This document shows, piece by piece, positions 1 through 17,600 of a stretch of 64,000 nucleotides of DNA. A program made the translations under genes and the position numbers. Each line of letters starts with the position of its first letter. The first letter of the stretch is position 1. The notes under the pieces were generated by a model that saw only the letters and a list, made by a program, of their open reading frames with translations, searched no databases and had not been told where the DNA came from. The stretch is from Acanthopleura granulata (Eukaryota > Mollusca > Polyplacophora > Chitonida > Chitonidae), in NCBI GenBank assembly GCA_016165875.1, contig JABBOT010000014.1:4516093-4580092 (forward strand), read 5' to 3'.

Positions 1-41
1 GCTGACGGATTTCACCAAATATTTCATGCTTGGATTTCAAA

Positions 42-5799
<5,758 letters not shown>

Positions 5800-5818
<19 letters not shown>

Positions 5819-7022
5819 TATCGGCAAGGTGACCTTGTGTTCCTGCAGAGCATAAGCAGGCCAGGAAAACGTCAAACATTATCCGTAAGGTGAGTTTGTG
5901 TTCCTACAGAAAATTAACATGCAGGTCAGGGATACATCAGACATTATCGGCAAGGTGAACTGATGTTCCTACAAAACATAAACATGTCAGGAATATCAGC
6001 AAGGTGAGTTTGTGCTCTTACAGAACATACATAGTTCAGAAATATGCCAGACCTTTTCGCCAAGGTGAGCTCGTGATCCTACAGAACATAAACATGAAGG
6101 TCAAAAATACGCCAGCCAGTATCGGTAAGGTGAGTTCATGTTACTGCAGAACACAAACAGCTCAGGAATATGTCAGCCATTATCAACAAGGTGAGTTTGT
6201 GTTCCGACACAACATAACCATGCACGTCAGGAATGCGTCAGACATTATTGGCAAGGTGAGTTTGTGTTCCTACAGAACATAAACAGATCAGGGATATGTC
6301 AGGCATTATCGGCAAGGTGAGTTTGTGTTCCTATACAGAACATAAACTGGTCAAGAATACGCCAGACATTATCGTCAAGGTGAGTTTGTGTTCCTACATA
6401 ACACAAACATGCAGGTCAGGAACACGTCAGACATTGTCGGTAACGTGAGCTTGTGTTCCTACATAACACAAACATGCAGGTCAGGAACACGTCAGACATT
6501 GTCGGTAACGTGAGCTTGTGTTCCTACATAACACAAACATGCAGGTCAGGAACACGTCATACATTGTCGGTAACGTGAGCTTGTGTTCCTACATAACACA
6601 AACATGCAGGTCAGGAACGCGTCAGACATTGCCGACAGGGTGAGCGAGTCAGACGGTGGCCCCTGTGGCTCAGTCGGTTAGCGCACTATCGGAGCACAAT
6701 GACCCGAAGCCTCCCAACAAACTCGCTGTGAGTTCAAGACCAGCTCAAGCTGGCTTCCTCTCCGGCCGTACGTGGGAAGGTCTGCCAGCAACCTGCGGAT
6801 GCTCGTGGATTTCCCCCGGGCTCTGCCCGGTTTCCTCCCACAATAATGCTGGCCGCCGTCGTATAAGTGAAATATTCTTGAGTACGGCGTAAAACACCAA
6901 TCAAATAAATAAATACGTCAGACATTGTGAGCAAGGTGAACTTGTGTTCCTACAGAACATAAACACGCTAAGAATACTTCAGACTTTGTCAATAAGGTGA
7001 GCTTGTGTACCTACAGAACATA
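5800..7022. repeat. 64-bp minisatellite overlapping the secernin start codon
   Basis: About fifteen imperfect copies of a unit near 64 bp, built from GTCAGACATTATCGGCAAGG, TGAGTTTGTGTTCCTACAGA and ACATAAACATGCAGGTCAGG. The first unit overlaps secernin exon 1: its GTCAGACATT is the reverse complement of the start context AATGTCTGAC. A full SINE (6653-6913) splits the array, which resumes at 6915. Units at 6400-6620 are almost identical, indicating recent expansion there. Confidence 0.85.
6653..6913 (+). mobile_element. tRNA-derived SINE inserted into the minisatellite
   Basis: Full-length copy with head (GTGGCTCAGTCGGTTAGCGC), a box B-like GTGAGTTCAAGACC, the body, and the tail AATCAAATAAATAAATA. 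It interrupts the 64-bp repeat array, so it inserted after the array formed. Confidence 0.92.
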
Positions 7023-7024
7023 AA

Positions 7025-9080
7025 GTTTCACTTATATTAGACTTTGGATTTTAAAACGTGCGTAACCATGGCAATTAATGGCTGTAAAAAGACTTAACGT
7101 TGTCATCCTTTCATTGGCTCATTTTGCATAAAATGTTATATGAACTGTATAAGTGTTACAAAATGTATGACACTGTTTATTTACAATAAGTTGCTATCCT
7201 GAATATGCGTGCTTAAACAAACAAACAAATAAATAAATAAATACATGAAACAATAAAGCAAGAATTACAAAATAACTAAATAAACAGAGTGCTTGTGATA
7301 AGAAAGTACCGGTATAGCACATCAGTGTCATTAATATGAGATGACTGGAATTCAAAAAGGAAGGCTTTGAAATTTTGTCCGCTTGTCGCAAACCATACGA
7401 AACAGATGCGAATGTAATTCGCGTTCTTGTACTTCCCAAATCTAATTTAGAAGCTATAAACTGTTGACAACACTCACACACTTTAGTATGGAGCAGGCTT
7501 CACCGGGCCTGACATCAAATACATGCATTAACAATCCGTTCATTTTTTTCTACTGGTGCTTTTAATTCGTGCAAATGAAAGCTTAAAGTTTTATGCATAA
7601 TGGCATGGAAGGAGTGTATATACAGATCAAATATAACGTGGAGATAAGCATAGATATGCTATATATGCCATGAGTTCATTTATAGTTCTGTTTGTCTTTC
7701 ACAGTTGATGTATTTTCACTGAGTCTTTAACTATGTGATATGTGAGCTGTGTGAAAATATTATAATACAGGGAAATTGGATGAAGATTTCTTCTCACCAT
7801 ATATGTAGATAGATATATATGGTATGAAGCGTAAAGACATTGTACACTGACATATAGGCTACAGTCTATGTGTATTCGCATAATATGGCCTATGACTCAC
7901 CAAAAACCCAGAAGTCAGCTAAACCATATATCGAAGTATACACACGACACGCTACACAGAACTAGTTAACAAGGAACTGCAGTACATGTGTATGTATGTA
8001 CAAGGCACACATATCGCTGTATACGAGTGTTTGATTAAAGCACATTTCCGTCATCTTACATGGATATAGGCTACTTTGTAACGCGTGATATATGCGAAAA
8101 GAGAAACTGACATTTCGTAAAAATCACGTATTGACATACTTAACGAGTTCTTAATTATGTCGGTAGCTGTCAGTCAGGGTCATGATTACAGGTCTGCAGG
8201 TGCGCCTATTCCCCCCCCCCCTCCCAACGTGATGGTCAGCTCAAGGCCACCGCTGCCAGCAGATGTACGAGAAACATGTATGTGAGTGTAAAAACATGCA
8301 CGTAAAACACGTAAATGACATCAGCGATCAAGAAACATACCACATCCCAGCCTGAGTGCACAGCTGCACTGGCGAATCAATTATCATTTATGTCGGGTTT
8401 CATTCAAGCCCAGCTGGAAATGAACAAGCCGCGGTGACGTGAAACAAACCGCTGGTCTGCAGACAGTTACAGCAAGACAAACCAGTATCTATGGACGTAA
8501 GGGCCTCGCTGAACATGAATATGACTCGTGCAGTAGCAGTGCTGATTGCCTATATCAGCCGTACATGAGTTTAACTGGATGTTAACCGTTATATAGACAA
8601 AACAGAAAACCTACATACCTGTATATATTAACAAAATAACGGATGATGAAGATGGCGACCGAACCAGCTCCTGACGCGCCGGCCAAATCAAGATTTCCTG
8701 TCTGTATAATGTTATGTTAATATAACGTACTGTATCTGCTAGTTTCGCCTGCCTCGATCAGCACCTTCGCCAGTGTTCGGCAATGTTCGGCTTCGGGAAC
8801 ACAAACAACGGCAGGCGACCAAGCAGGGCCTTGGTGCAGCATTGATTCACGAAGGGCCGAGCACATCCGAACGTCGGTGCCTGAGCGAGATCATTGCGAC
8901 CTAGCTACAAGGGAAGCAGTCAAAACAAAGGGAGTAAAAACAAACGTTTGGACGATAGAAAATAAATAAATAATGTAAAAACATACACCCACATACACTA
9001 GACGAGGCTAGTTTCGAACAACTGATCAAAGAAGAAAGTGGAAAAAGTAGAACAACTTACCCATACATCTTTATGTCTCT
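7025..9080. other. Intergenic stretch with no recognised gene
   Basis: I see no splice-consistent coding exon here. It holds A/T-rich sequence, a short poly-C run near 8209-8222 and a slightly GC-richer patch at 8640-8900 that could hold a promoter or noncoding exon of the leftward secernin gene; nothing decides this. Confidence 0.5.
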
Positions 9081-9082
9081 CT

Positions 9083-9285
9083 TTAGTTATTTATTTAAAG
9101 AATATTTCACTTATAAATGTACGATGGCGACCAGCATTATGGTGGAAGGCTATCCGCGATTATGCGCAGATTCCTGGCAGACCTTCTCACGTAAGACCGG
9201 AAACGAAGCCAGTCTGAGCCAGGCTTGAACTCACAGCGACTGCCTTGGTGAGATGCACCTGAGCCATTGTCTGTCCTAGCACGCT
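9083..9285 (-). mobile_element. SINE, minus orientation, left arm of an inverted pair
   Basis: Starts on the plus strand with TTATTTATTTAAAGAATATT and runs through GCGACCAGCATTATGGTGGA to the head complement (GAACTCACAGCGACTGCCTT). A second copy in the opposite direction begins within a few bases at 9287. Confidence 0.85.
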
Positions 9286-9286
9286 T

Positions 9287-9548
9287 TGGGGCCTTCGTGG
9301 CCCTGTTGGTTAGTGCTCTAGTGCAGCGTAATGACCCAGAGTTCTCTCACCAATGCCGTCGCTGTGAGTTCAAGTCCATCCCATGCTGGCTTCCGGCCGG
9401 TGCGTGAGACGGTCTGCCAGCAACATGCGGATGATAGTGTGTTTCTCTGCCCGGTTTCCTCCACCGTAATGCTGGTCGCAGTCCTATAAGTGAAATATAA
9501 GTGCGTACGGCGCAAAACACCAATCAAATAAATAAATAAATAAATAAT
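9287..9548 (+). mobile_element. SINE, plus orientation, right arm of an inverted pair
   Basis: Near full length: GGGGCCTTCGTGGCCCTGTT head, GTGAGTTCAAGTCC box B, and ACGGCGCAAAACACCAATCA followed by AAATAAATAAATAAATAA. With 9083-9285 it forms a head-to-head inverted repeat of about 460 bp. Confidence 0.92.
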
Positions 9549-10169
9549 AGAACGCTTGAAGCACTCGGTCACTGAGGCCCAATGTTTTGTAAGTGAGCAC
9601 GTGAGTACAGTCGACTTTGTGTGTATCAATAATGAAACCGACAGTACGGCATAGTTTACATACAAGATGATATAGCCTAGTGGTTTGAACATCCAGTTCA
9701 TGAACGTAACATATGTTACTTAATTTGGTGACGTGCCTGCATGAGGCTGATTATTCCACGATGCGATATTTGATCTAATTAAAAATTTATTGCCTCGACA
9801 AGCAGTTTGCATGGTTCCATAAGTATGAATTGGAACACATTCATCCTATGACATAACACTTTTCAACTGGTCAAAATCCTAAATTGTAGCTAGAAAATAC
9901 ATGTTTTATTGACATTTCCAGTATTCCAGTAGTCTTGTGAAATTGACCGTTGGTGGCTTCGGAAAATGACGAGTATATGTGCAAGAACTATGACGTCATC
10001 GGAATTGTTTACAGGTACACGAATGCGCGCAAAAGAAGGAAGAAAGAATAAAAGCTGCATTATTAACTGGAGTGGAACATTAGAATCAACACAGGCAATA
10101 TACCGATACACAGATTAACAGCTCTGTTTGTTCAATTAATAAGCCTGTATTTTAATTTTTTTTATTTAT

Positions 10170-10600
10170 TTCACCTTTGACAATTTCTTTACTGGTTAAC
10201 CTTTTGGCTCTTTGCCAGCTTGCATAATAATGTCGTGACTAGCATAGTGAACGTTTTTACTCTTTGATATACAAACTTGCATAATAATTTCGTGACTGCA
10301 TAATGAACCTTTCGGCTCTCTGACTTGTTGGCTTACATAAGAATTTCATTATTGCATACTTGGATAACATTTTGGCTCCGACTTGTTAGCTCGTATAATG
10401 ATTTCTTGACTGGTTAAACCTTGAGTTTTTACTTGCTAGCTAGCAAATCCATATTTTGACTGACTAACCTTACTGACATTTTGATCTGCCAGCTTGCAAA
10501 TCGACTTTTTGAATGGTTAACTTGCTATACCATGGATAACAAATTGTTCACAGATTAATCTTTCGGCCCTTTGACTTGTTATTGCATGTTCAGAGAGTGG
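10170..10600. repeat. Degenerate ~55-60-bp tandem repeat
   Basis: Six to seven diverged units share a theme of TGACTGGTTAACCTT, TTGGCTCTTTGCCAGCTTGC and ATAATTTCGTGACTG. Unit length varies and identity is low, so this is an old minisatellite. Confidence 0.6.
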
Positions 10601-10673
10601 TTTGTCTTTAACTAGCAGGGAGGTTGTCTGGGAAGGACTTCTTTTGGGATGGACGGATGGTGATAGGTGCGAA

Positions 10674-11090
10674 CAGAAAGACAATGAAGAGCAGGAGGAA
10701 GAAAGAGGAGAATGAGGAAGAAATAGGAGAAAGAGATTCGAAAAAAGAGGAAGAAAGAGGAGAAAGGGAAGAAAGATTAAGAAAAGCTGAGCAAGAGGAA
10801 GCAAGAGGAGGAAGAGCTAGAAAGAACGAGGAGCAACAGGAGGCAATAGGAATAAGAGGGAAGAGGAGCAAGAGAAAGAAAGAGGAACAAGAGGGAGAAA
10901 GAGGAGTAAGAGGATGAAAGAGGAGTAAGAAGATGAAAGAGGAGCAAGAGGAAGAAAGACGAAGAAATGGGAGCAAGGAGGAGTAAGAGGAAGAAAGAGA
11001 AGCAAGAGGTAGAACGAGGAGGATGACAAGAAAGAGGAAGAAAGAGGTGAGAGAGGAAGGAAGAGCTGCAAGAAGAACAAACGGCAGGAT
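10674..11090. repeat. Polypurine (GA-rich) tract of about 400 bp
   Basis: The plus strand is almost all A and G (for example AAGAGGAAGAAAGAGGAGAA) with few pyrimidine interruptions. Long open frames on both strands here encode only Glu/Lys/Arg or Leu/Ser/Phe runs and follow from the composition. Such tracts can form intramolecular triplexes; that is inference. Confidence 0.85.
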
Positions 11091-11099
11091 AAAGATCAA

Positions 11100-12790
11100 G
11101 GGAAGGAGTGTTAGGAACGTGTACGTGTGTGAAAGAGGGTGGTCGAGTACGAGGGGCTTCACTGACAAAGTGCTGAAGGCAATTTCTGGTTAATAACAAA
11201 AAAACATCGCTATTTTCTACCATTTGCCGCTCTTTATATTACTGCAATGACTTGTCATTTTAAATTCTTTCGCTAAATCTTTAAAATTTTACATAGATGC
11301 ATGCCTTGTGCTGTAATTGGGTTGTGTACATCACATATGTATCGGGGGCTTTCTGGACGAAAGAATTAAAACTTTCGCAGAAAAAATTAGTTTAGTATTT
11401 TTATACGCGAATAATTTGAAAAGTCCTTAAATTAAGAATACTAGAACCACTCAGGGTGAAATGCGGCTATAATTGTTTTATTTCAGATTTTGATTCTCCA
11501 TTTTCTTACTTTTCCTGTCATCTAAGACACTCATATCGTAAATATCTTAAATTTGAACCTTTCGAGTCTTTTGGCTTCAAAATATATATGACTGTTTTGG
11601 AAAATGCGGAATTTTGCTGAAGAGGCGTTCTATATGTATCCTTAATTTAAGATTTCACATACTGTGTCTTTAGTACTGTATACCGTTGTGCATGTGAAAC
11701 TATCAACTTTGGCGTCGAAGCACACACAGGTATAACAGCCGTCAAACAAAAATGGGCGTTTCGGGTCAATAATCGCAAGACCAATTTCTAAAACCACGTA
11801 GAAGATGAGCAAACGACCAAAGAACTAAGAAATTATATGTAATAAGAAAGAATATAGGGCAGATTTATGCGTGCAGAGAGAAGCAGTCGAGAGTTTTTAA
11901 TGATGACAGCCTATGGATGGAATGTATTAGGCGGATGAATTTAATCAATATCAGAATCATGCACCATGGTATAGTTCATAAGTTGTCATTAATAAAACTA
12001 TGTATCTTATTAAATGGCAGCTCTTTGAGTTGCATCTGTTCGTGAATATATATATATATATATATTTAAAGCGAAAGAAAGCTAAGTTTACCAAAAAGGC
12101 TGGATAATTATGTTTATTTCTGTAAAGAATTTTCTTCTAACAGCCAGTATCACAATGGAAATTGACATTTGAGCGGGCACCATCTGCTAGCATGAAACGC
12201 AGCCATTCTGCCTGACGTATTCTGTGACGCATTCTGTGACGTAGCTGCTCCAAGCGCGGGGACACTCTTGTAATCTGACACTGTAGTATGTATGAAAATG
12301 TATAACATGAAATTGTCTAGACAATGACTCACATTATAACACAATGTTCTGCAAATAATTGGCAGTGTTGTTCACACCTTGACTGGAAATAATTAAAAAA
12401 TAAAACGTTAAAAGAGTGTCCTGTCCCTGTTTTATTACATGATATACTGACATTTAACTCAGAAAAGGCATATCATAGCTTATGAACAGCTAAATATCTC
12501 CTGGCTCTCTGAGGGGTCAAACCCTCATAAGCTTAAAAGCATGGATGCCTTCAGATCCCCAATCGGCAGCAAAACACTCCGCACTTCAAAGGAAGACAAC
12601 TCAGCAACGAATTCATACGAACAGGCTTTTGTATTCAAAGGAGAATTTTGTAATATTTGTAATGAACAGTGCGTCAGCCGTGGGCTGTCTTTTACTTTAA
12701 CGTGGAGATCTTATTCAACAGGATGAACATAATGAATGCTAGACGAATATGGTCAATAGATTGTGTCCTTCAGACTTGTTGTATTATACT
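11100..12790. other. Intergenic stretch with no recognised gene
   Basis: A/T-rich, no coding exon recognised. A short (TA)n microsatellite lies near 12043-12065. Confidence 0.5.
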
Positions 12791-12799
12791 CATAAATAT

Positions 12800-12925
12800 G
12801 TTTACCAACAGTCACTTTCGTGACTGCACCGTACACAAATGTGTTTACCAACAGTCATTTTCTTGACTACACCGTACATAAATGTGTTTACCAACAGTCA
12901 TTTTAGTGACTTTATTTATGTACAT
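12800..12925. repeat. 43-bp tandem repeat, three copies
   Basis: Copies start at 12800, 12843 and 12886. Each begins GTTTACCAACAGTCA and continues through GTGACTGCACCGTACACAAA or close variants. The third copy is partial. Confidence 0.85.
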
Positions 12926-13870
12926 GGGTTTGGCACAGATTTTCAAACCTGGCCGCTTATGGTTTCGAACCACCGATCGACCTCATTGAATGACCGGTGA
13001 TACATGTTATCCACCTGCATGTATATGGGCAATCAGCCAACGTGATTGCAATGAACTTGTCAGTTACGGATATACTGGGGTATATGCACATGTCAAGTTT
13101 TAAGACTGTCCTGGTTTTAAAGAGATAAGTTATATGGTTTTGTCACGTGTATTAAATTGTACCACGTGACACCAACTAGCCTATTATTCGTTACGTGAAG
13201 GTAAACGTGTAAGCTCAAGTCCGTTATATCGGCTTAAGTATACGGTAGCTTATTTTTTTAAGCGATCACATGCTTGCATTGGCGTAAAACCCATGCATCT
13301 AAATTGTAGGGTGAAAATCATGCTTGCTTGTATCCATAGGGCCCAATTTCAACTGCAACGCTGTGTGTCGGGTTGACATGTCTATGCACATGTTCATGCG
13401 TGGCTGCACAAAACGTCTGGGTACATGCATGTAGTCAGTCAGCTATTAGTGCAAGTTGTTTAGGATGGTTCAATAAAGGGTGTAGAACTGTATAAGATCA
13501 TTATAAGAACTAGGCTATGTTACACTGATCACCCTGTTTCGTTGTCTGGGTGCATGCAAACAAAGCACGCACACTGCAAGATCGTATAGGCTTTGTTTTC
13601 TCATGTTATGTGCAAATCTACAAGATTATATAGCTGTAACAGGCTTAACCTTTGTATATACATGCACTTTCGGAAGACAAATATTACAGTAAAATTGAAA
13701 GTAAATAACATTTATATTAACTATTACCGTATTTATTATAAATGAACACAAACAATACCGTGCAGTTCTTGTGATCCAATCCATGGATGCACATATTTAA
13801 TTAAAGGATGTTGATATTTGTACATGGATATATACTGGCACGTGGTATTGAAGTAGGCATACATCTCAAT
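12926..13870. other. Intergenic stretch with no recognised gene
   Basis: No exon, RNA gene or clear repeat was recognised before the truncated SINE at 13875. Confidence 0.45.
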
Positions 13871-13874
13871 CCGC

Positions 13875-14045
13875 TAGCACGTGGAAAGGCTGCGGATGAT
13901 CGTTGTCGGGTTTCCCCCGGGCTCTGCCTAGTTTCTTCCCATCATAATGCTGGCAGCCGTCGTATAAGTGAAATATTCTTAAGTATACGGTGTAAACACC
14001 AATGAAATAAATAAATAAATATACAAATAAATAAAAAAATAAATA
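13875..14045 (+). mobile_element. 5'-truncated SINE
   Basis: The body starts near CGTGGAAAGGCTGCGGATGA and continues through ATCATAATGCTGGCAGCCGT to a long AAATAAATAAATATACAAAT tail. The tRNA-like head is absent. Confidence 0.85.
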
Positions 14046-14304
14046 AATCCCAATCGATTAATTAAATTACGGGTAAATTATCATACACTGCGGTATATAC
14101 ATACACTACACTTTAATTCATACAGTGAATAATAATGTAATTATATGATTAAGACGAAGCCTATTTAATTCCAAACGATCGACTGTCCTGAAAACATCAA
14201 AGCCGATATAAGTCTATGATGAGGGTAACAGATTATTGATTTATAAATGATGTTGACAAAGATTATAAAAAGCCATCCTCTAGACATGGTTTTCTATGTT
14301 GAAA

Positions 14305-14400
14305 TTCGAAATTTCGTCAACGCTAAGTCAAAATTTCGACATATTAAAGTCGAAATTGGGATATAACTAAGGCAGTCGAAATTTCGACATAAAAAGTGTC
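14305..14400. promoter_or_regulatory. Cluster of GTCGAAATTTCGAC palindromes upstream of citrate synthase
   Basis: Within 95 bp the motif TTCGAAATTTCG or GTCGAAATTTCGAC recurs as three to four full or half palindromes, about 300-390 bp upstream of the citrate synthase start codon. It could be hairpin-forming decay of a repeat or a cis element; position is the only support for a regulatory role. Confidence 0.3.
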
Positions 14401-14697
14401 CTATTTTCTTTCTCATCGTGACACCAATAGGCTTCCGTAGTTTTCATTTACTCTAGAAAAAGTGCAAATTTTTAAAAACATTTCACAATCAATGAAGCGT
14501 GCAGTCGCAGATCGCATCTTAAAATAAACGTCTGGCTCAGACTAAACACATGTCCACCCTAGCCAGGTTTTCGACCTCTGACCTTTATAAGAGCGTTACC
14601 AAGCTCCCACAATGCATTGCGTGTGCGGGTCTTGTGCGTTCGTTCTTCCTCCCAGACACTCCAACTGGCACAGCGTGCACTAAACTTCGTCTGCAAA

Positions 14698-17600
14698 ATG
14701 TCACTTGTACGAACATTAGCGACAAGATGCATGCTATACAACAAAGTGAGTATATCTGGCGCCATTTGGATTGAGGAACTGTAATTTCAGAACCTTACCT
14801 GTGTCAAAATGGCCTCTAGAACGCAAACTTACAGGTCAAGATCAGTTGACTTCGATCTTGTGTGTGCATTTTTCTCAAGTTCAAAGTCATCTCGACATTC
14901 AAATCTTCATCACCATGTTTTATTTTTTAGATCTAGATTTAAGCATGTGTTAGTTTTCCTGCGAAAGTAATTTAAATATGTGGAGTTTGTTACAATGGAA
15001 TTATTTGCGTTTTAAACATGGTTGCTTCAGTGTTTGATGTGTAACTGTTTGACAGCTTTAGTTTTTGTGTTTGAAAGATCACCACATGTTGGAGAAGAAT
15101 AAAAATGAAAGTGTTTTAGTTGACGCCTGTTCATTTAATACTTTGATTTATGGTTTCTTTGTGAGGAGCAGACAGGACAGGTCTGTATTTTAAAATGGCT
15201 CAGTTTTTCAGAGAACTTCTCTTTTGCAGTCAAATAGAATACAGATAGTTACCCAAGATTCCTTTACCTTAAATCTTGTTCCACTGGCACAGAAATTTGT
15301 AATATCCCGTGATGATGTGTTGCCCCTTTATATTAGAACCTCACATTACTTCAATTAAAAGCAGTTTCTGCCCTGCTCACACTGAAATTGGCAAACAGTG
15401 GATGGAAGGGAAGATATGAAAATACTAGCCCATCTAGATGGACACAATGTGTTATTATAAAATCATTTCAACACCCGAATTCAACAAAATTGACGCAGGT
15501 TTCCAAACTAGAGGTTGATGGGCACAAACTGCACCCCAGCTCACCTCTCTCGTCCATTTCTGTGTCATTTTCCAGTTGAATGTTAAATACTATCTTCTTA
15601 ATTCACTAACCTTGCCAATGAAACTATTCAGCTTGCTGTCCTGTGGTCACATTAACTGTGAGAGCTTAAAACATCAACAAATGGCTCACCATTGACTGCC
15701 ATTTGGAAATGTGATGTAATCTACTCTTGGTTCTCAAACGTAATTCATTCCTGGCATCAAAAACAGCTGGATCTTGAAAACTGGGGGGCTTTTTCTAGGC
15801 AATTTTCTCATGGTGGAAATATCGGAAAATTGAATTTTAGACAAATTTTGTATGGAGTTTTCATGACATGAATTGAGTTTTCGGTACGTTTTGACGAAAA
15901 ATATTGAGTATTCAGATTTGTTCAGATTGAGTTTCTGAAAAGAAATGGCATGGTTAGAATAACACATAAACTGTGATGTTTTCATTGCTGTATGTATTCA
16001 TAACACAACTGAGAAGAAGATAAAAAGAATTTAAAAAGAAGATAAAGTGTGCGTCAGACAAGTGCAGACCTCGCTGAGAGCACTTCCATTGACTTTGATT
16101 TTGGAATTGTCTGCGAATGTCAGAATTTTAAAATAAAACACCGAATCCATCAAGATGGCATGATAAAATGCGTACATGTACAGATTGATTGTTGTGTATA
16201 TACCTGTGAAGTGTGATTAGTTATCAAAAGTCTACTGATTTTCTTCCACAGAATGCATTACCGGCAGCTTTCACCATTAGCAGCAGACAAGTCAGTGCAA
16301 GCTCGTCAACAGTAAGTTACTTGGCAAATTACTGATGGCCATGTATTGAAAGATTCGAATACGTTTTAAAATGATATTGCAATACCAACTTCCAAGCAAT
16401 TTATGTACAAATTTTTGTTTGTGAAAGAGGTTGACAGGCTCCTGTCCACTGTGCAATCTTGGACATCACATAATGTTGTTGACATGTTTGTGGAAATCTT
16501 CATAGTTACTTACTGATCCTTGGCTAGTGTGTGGGATCTGGACTACGACACTATTTTAAGACCACCATATTCGTGGTTAATGAGCTAACAGGAATTTGTA
16601 GATTCTCTCGTGCTCGCTGCTCATGTGGCTTAGTGGCAGTGTGCTGTCGACGTGGCTTGTGTGGCCGTTCGCACAGTGTAATGTTTGTTGAAAGAAAAAA
16701 GGTTTTCCACCCCCAGTGGATGGTGTGCACCTCTGTGCGTCACGTGTGGAAATGTTAGTCAGCAACTTGCCAAAAGCCTGCCGCTTACGTCATAAAAGCT
16801 GTGGCTTAACGTTATGAATGTGAACCATTCATGAGCATAGTGTGAAGCAACAACTAAAAAATATGAAAAAAAACAAACAAACGATATACCTTTGTTCATC
16901 TTGACAATCTTTTGGCGCTTCGTTGCTTTGTCACTATAACTTAGACAACCTCTTTTATGAAAAAAGTTAAGAGAAATATGTTTCTCTTGTGATTACTAGA
17001 AGTTTCAGTTTCTACTATTCTCTTTTAGTTGCCTTTATTGTTGCTTAGATGGTATAATGAGAAATTAACATCACTCAGCTCAAAGTGACATTGATCAGTA
17101 GTTTAATGTCTCAGGTTCGTTTGGCCTTGTAGCGTGAAACTTATAATACTGTACAGTGTTTGTCACCTTCACAAGTACATTTATTATCTATGTTTTGCAG
17201 AACCTTAAAGATGTACTGTCAGACTTGATACCCGAAAAACAGAAGGAGGTGGCAGAGTTCCGTAAGCAATATGGCAGCGCGAAAGTCGGAGAGGTCACAC
17301 TTGACATGGTGAGAGAGACTGGGTACTTGTGTGGCCTGTGGGTCGCTGCTGTAAATGACCCCAAATTTTGTACCAAAAAGTACATTTTTAGAAACAAGTG
17401 AATGTCAGTGTCATTTCTGGTGCTGAACTTTACATTTTCCTATAGGATATCATCCCAACTTCTAAACAAACTTTGAAACATGTTTTTGAAGTCAGTAGAA
17501 CTCCCTGAATTATGAACAACTGAGTGATAGATGCAATTTTAGGTCATTTAGGGCAGTCTAGGTGTCATTGCTCTATGTATGTCAGACATCTGGGACACAT

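Noticed and set aside
8652..8720. Short ORF starting ATGGCGACCGAACCAGC on the plus strand
   Set aside because: Only about 20 codons, with no donor in good context and no following exon.
10608..11168. Long ORFs on both strands (up to 186 codons) over the purine-rich tract
   Set aside because: Composition-driven: the products are runs of Leu/Ser/Phe or Glu/Lys/Arg with no domain and no splice logic.
16531..16758. ORFs on both strands in citrate synthase intron 2
   Set aside because: No homology recognised, and they overlap each other inside an intron of a well-defined gene.
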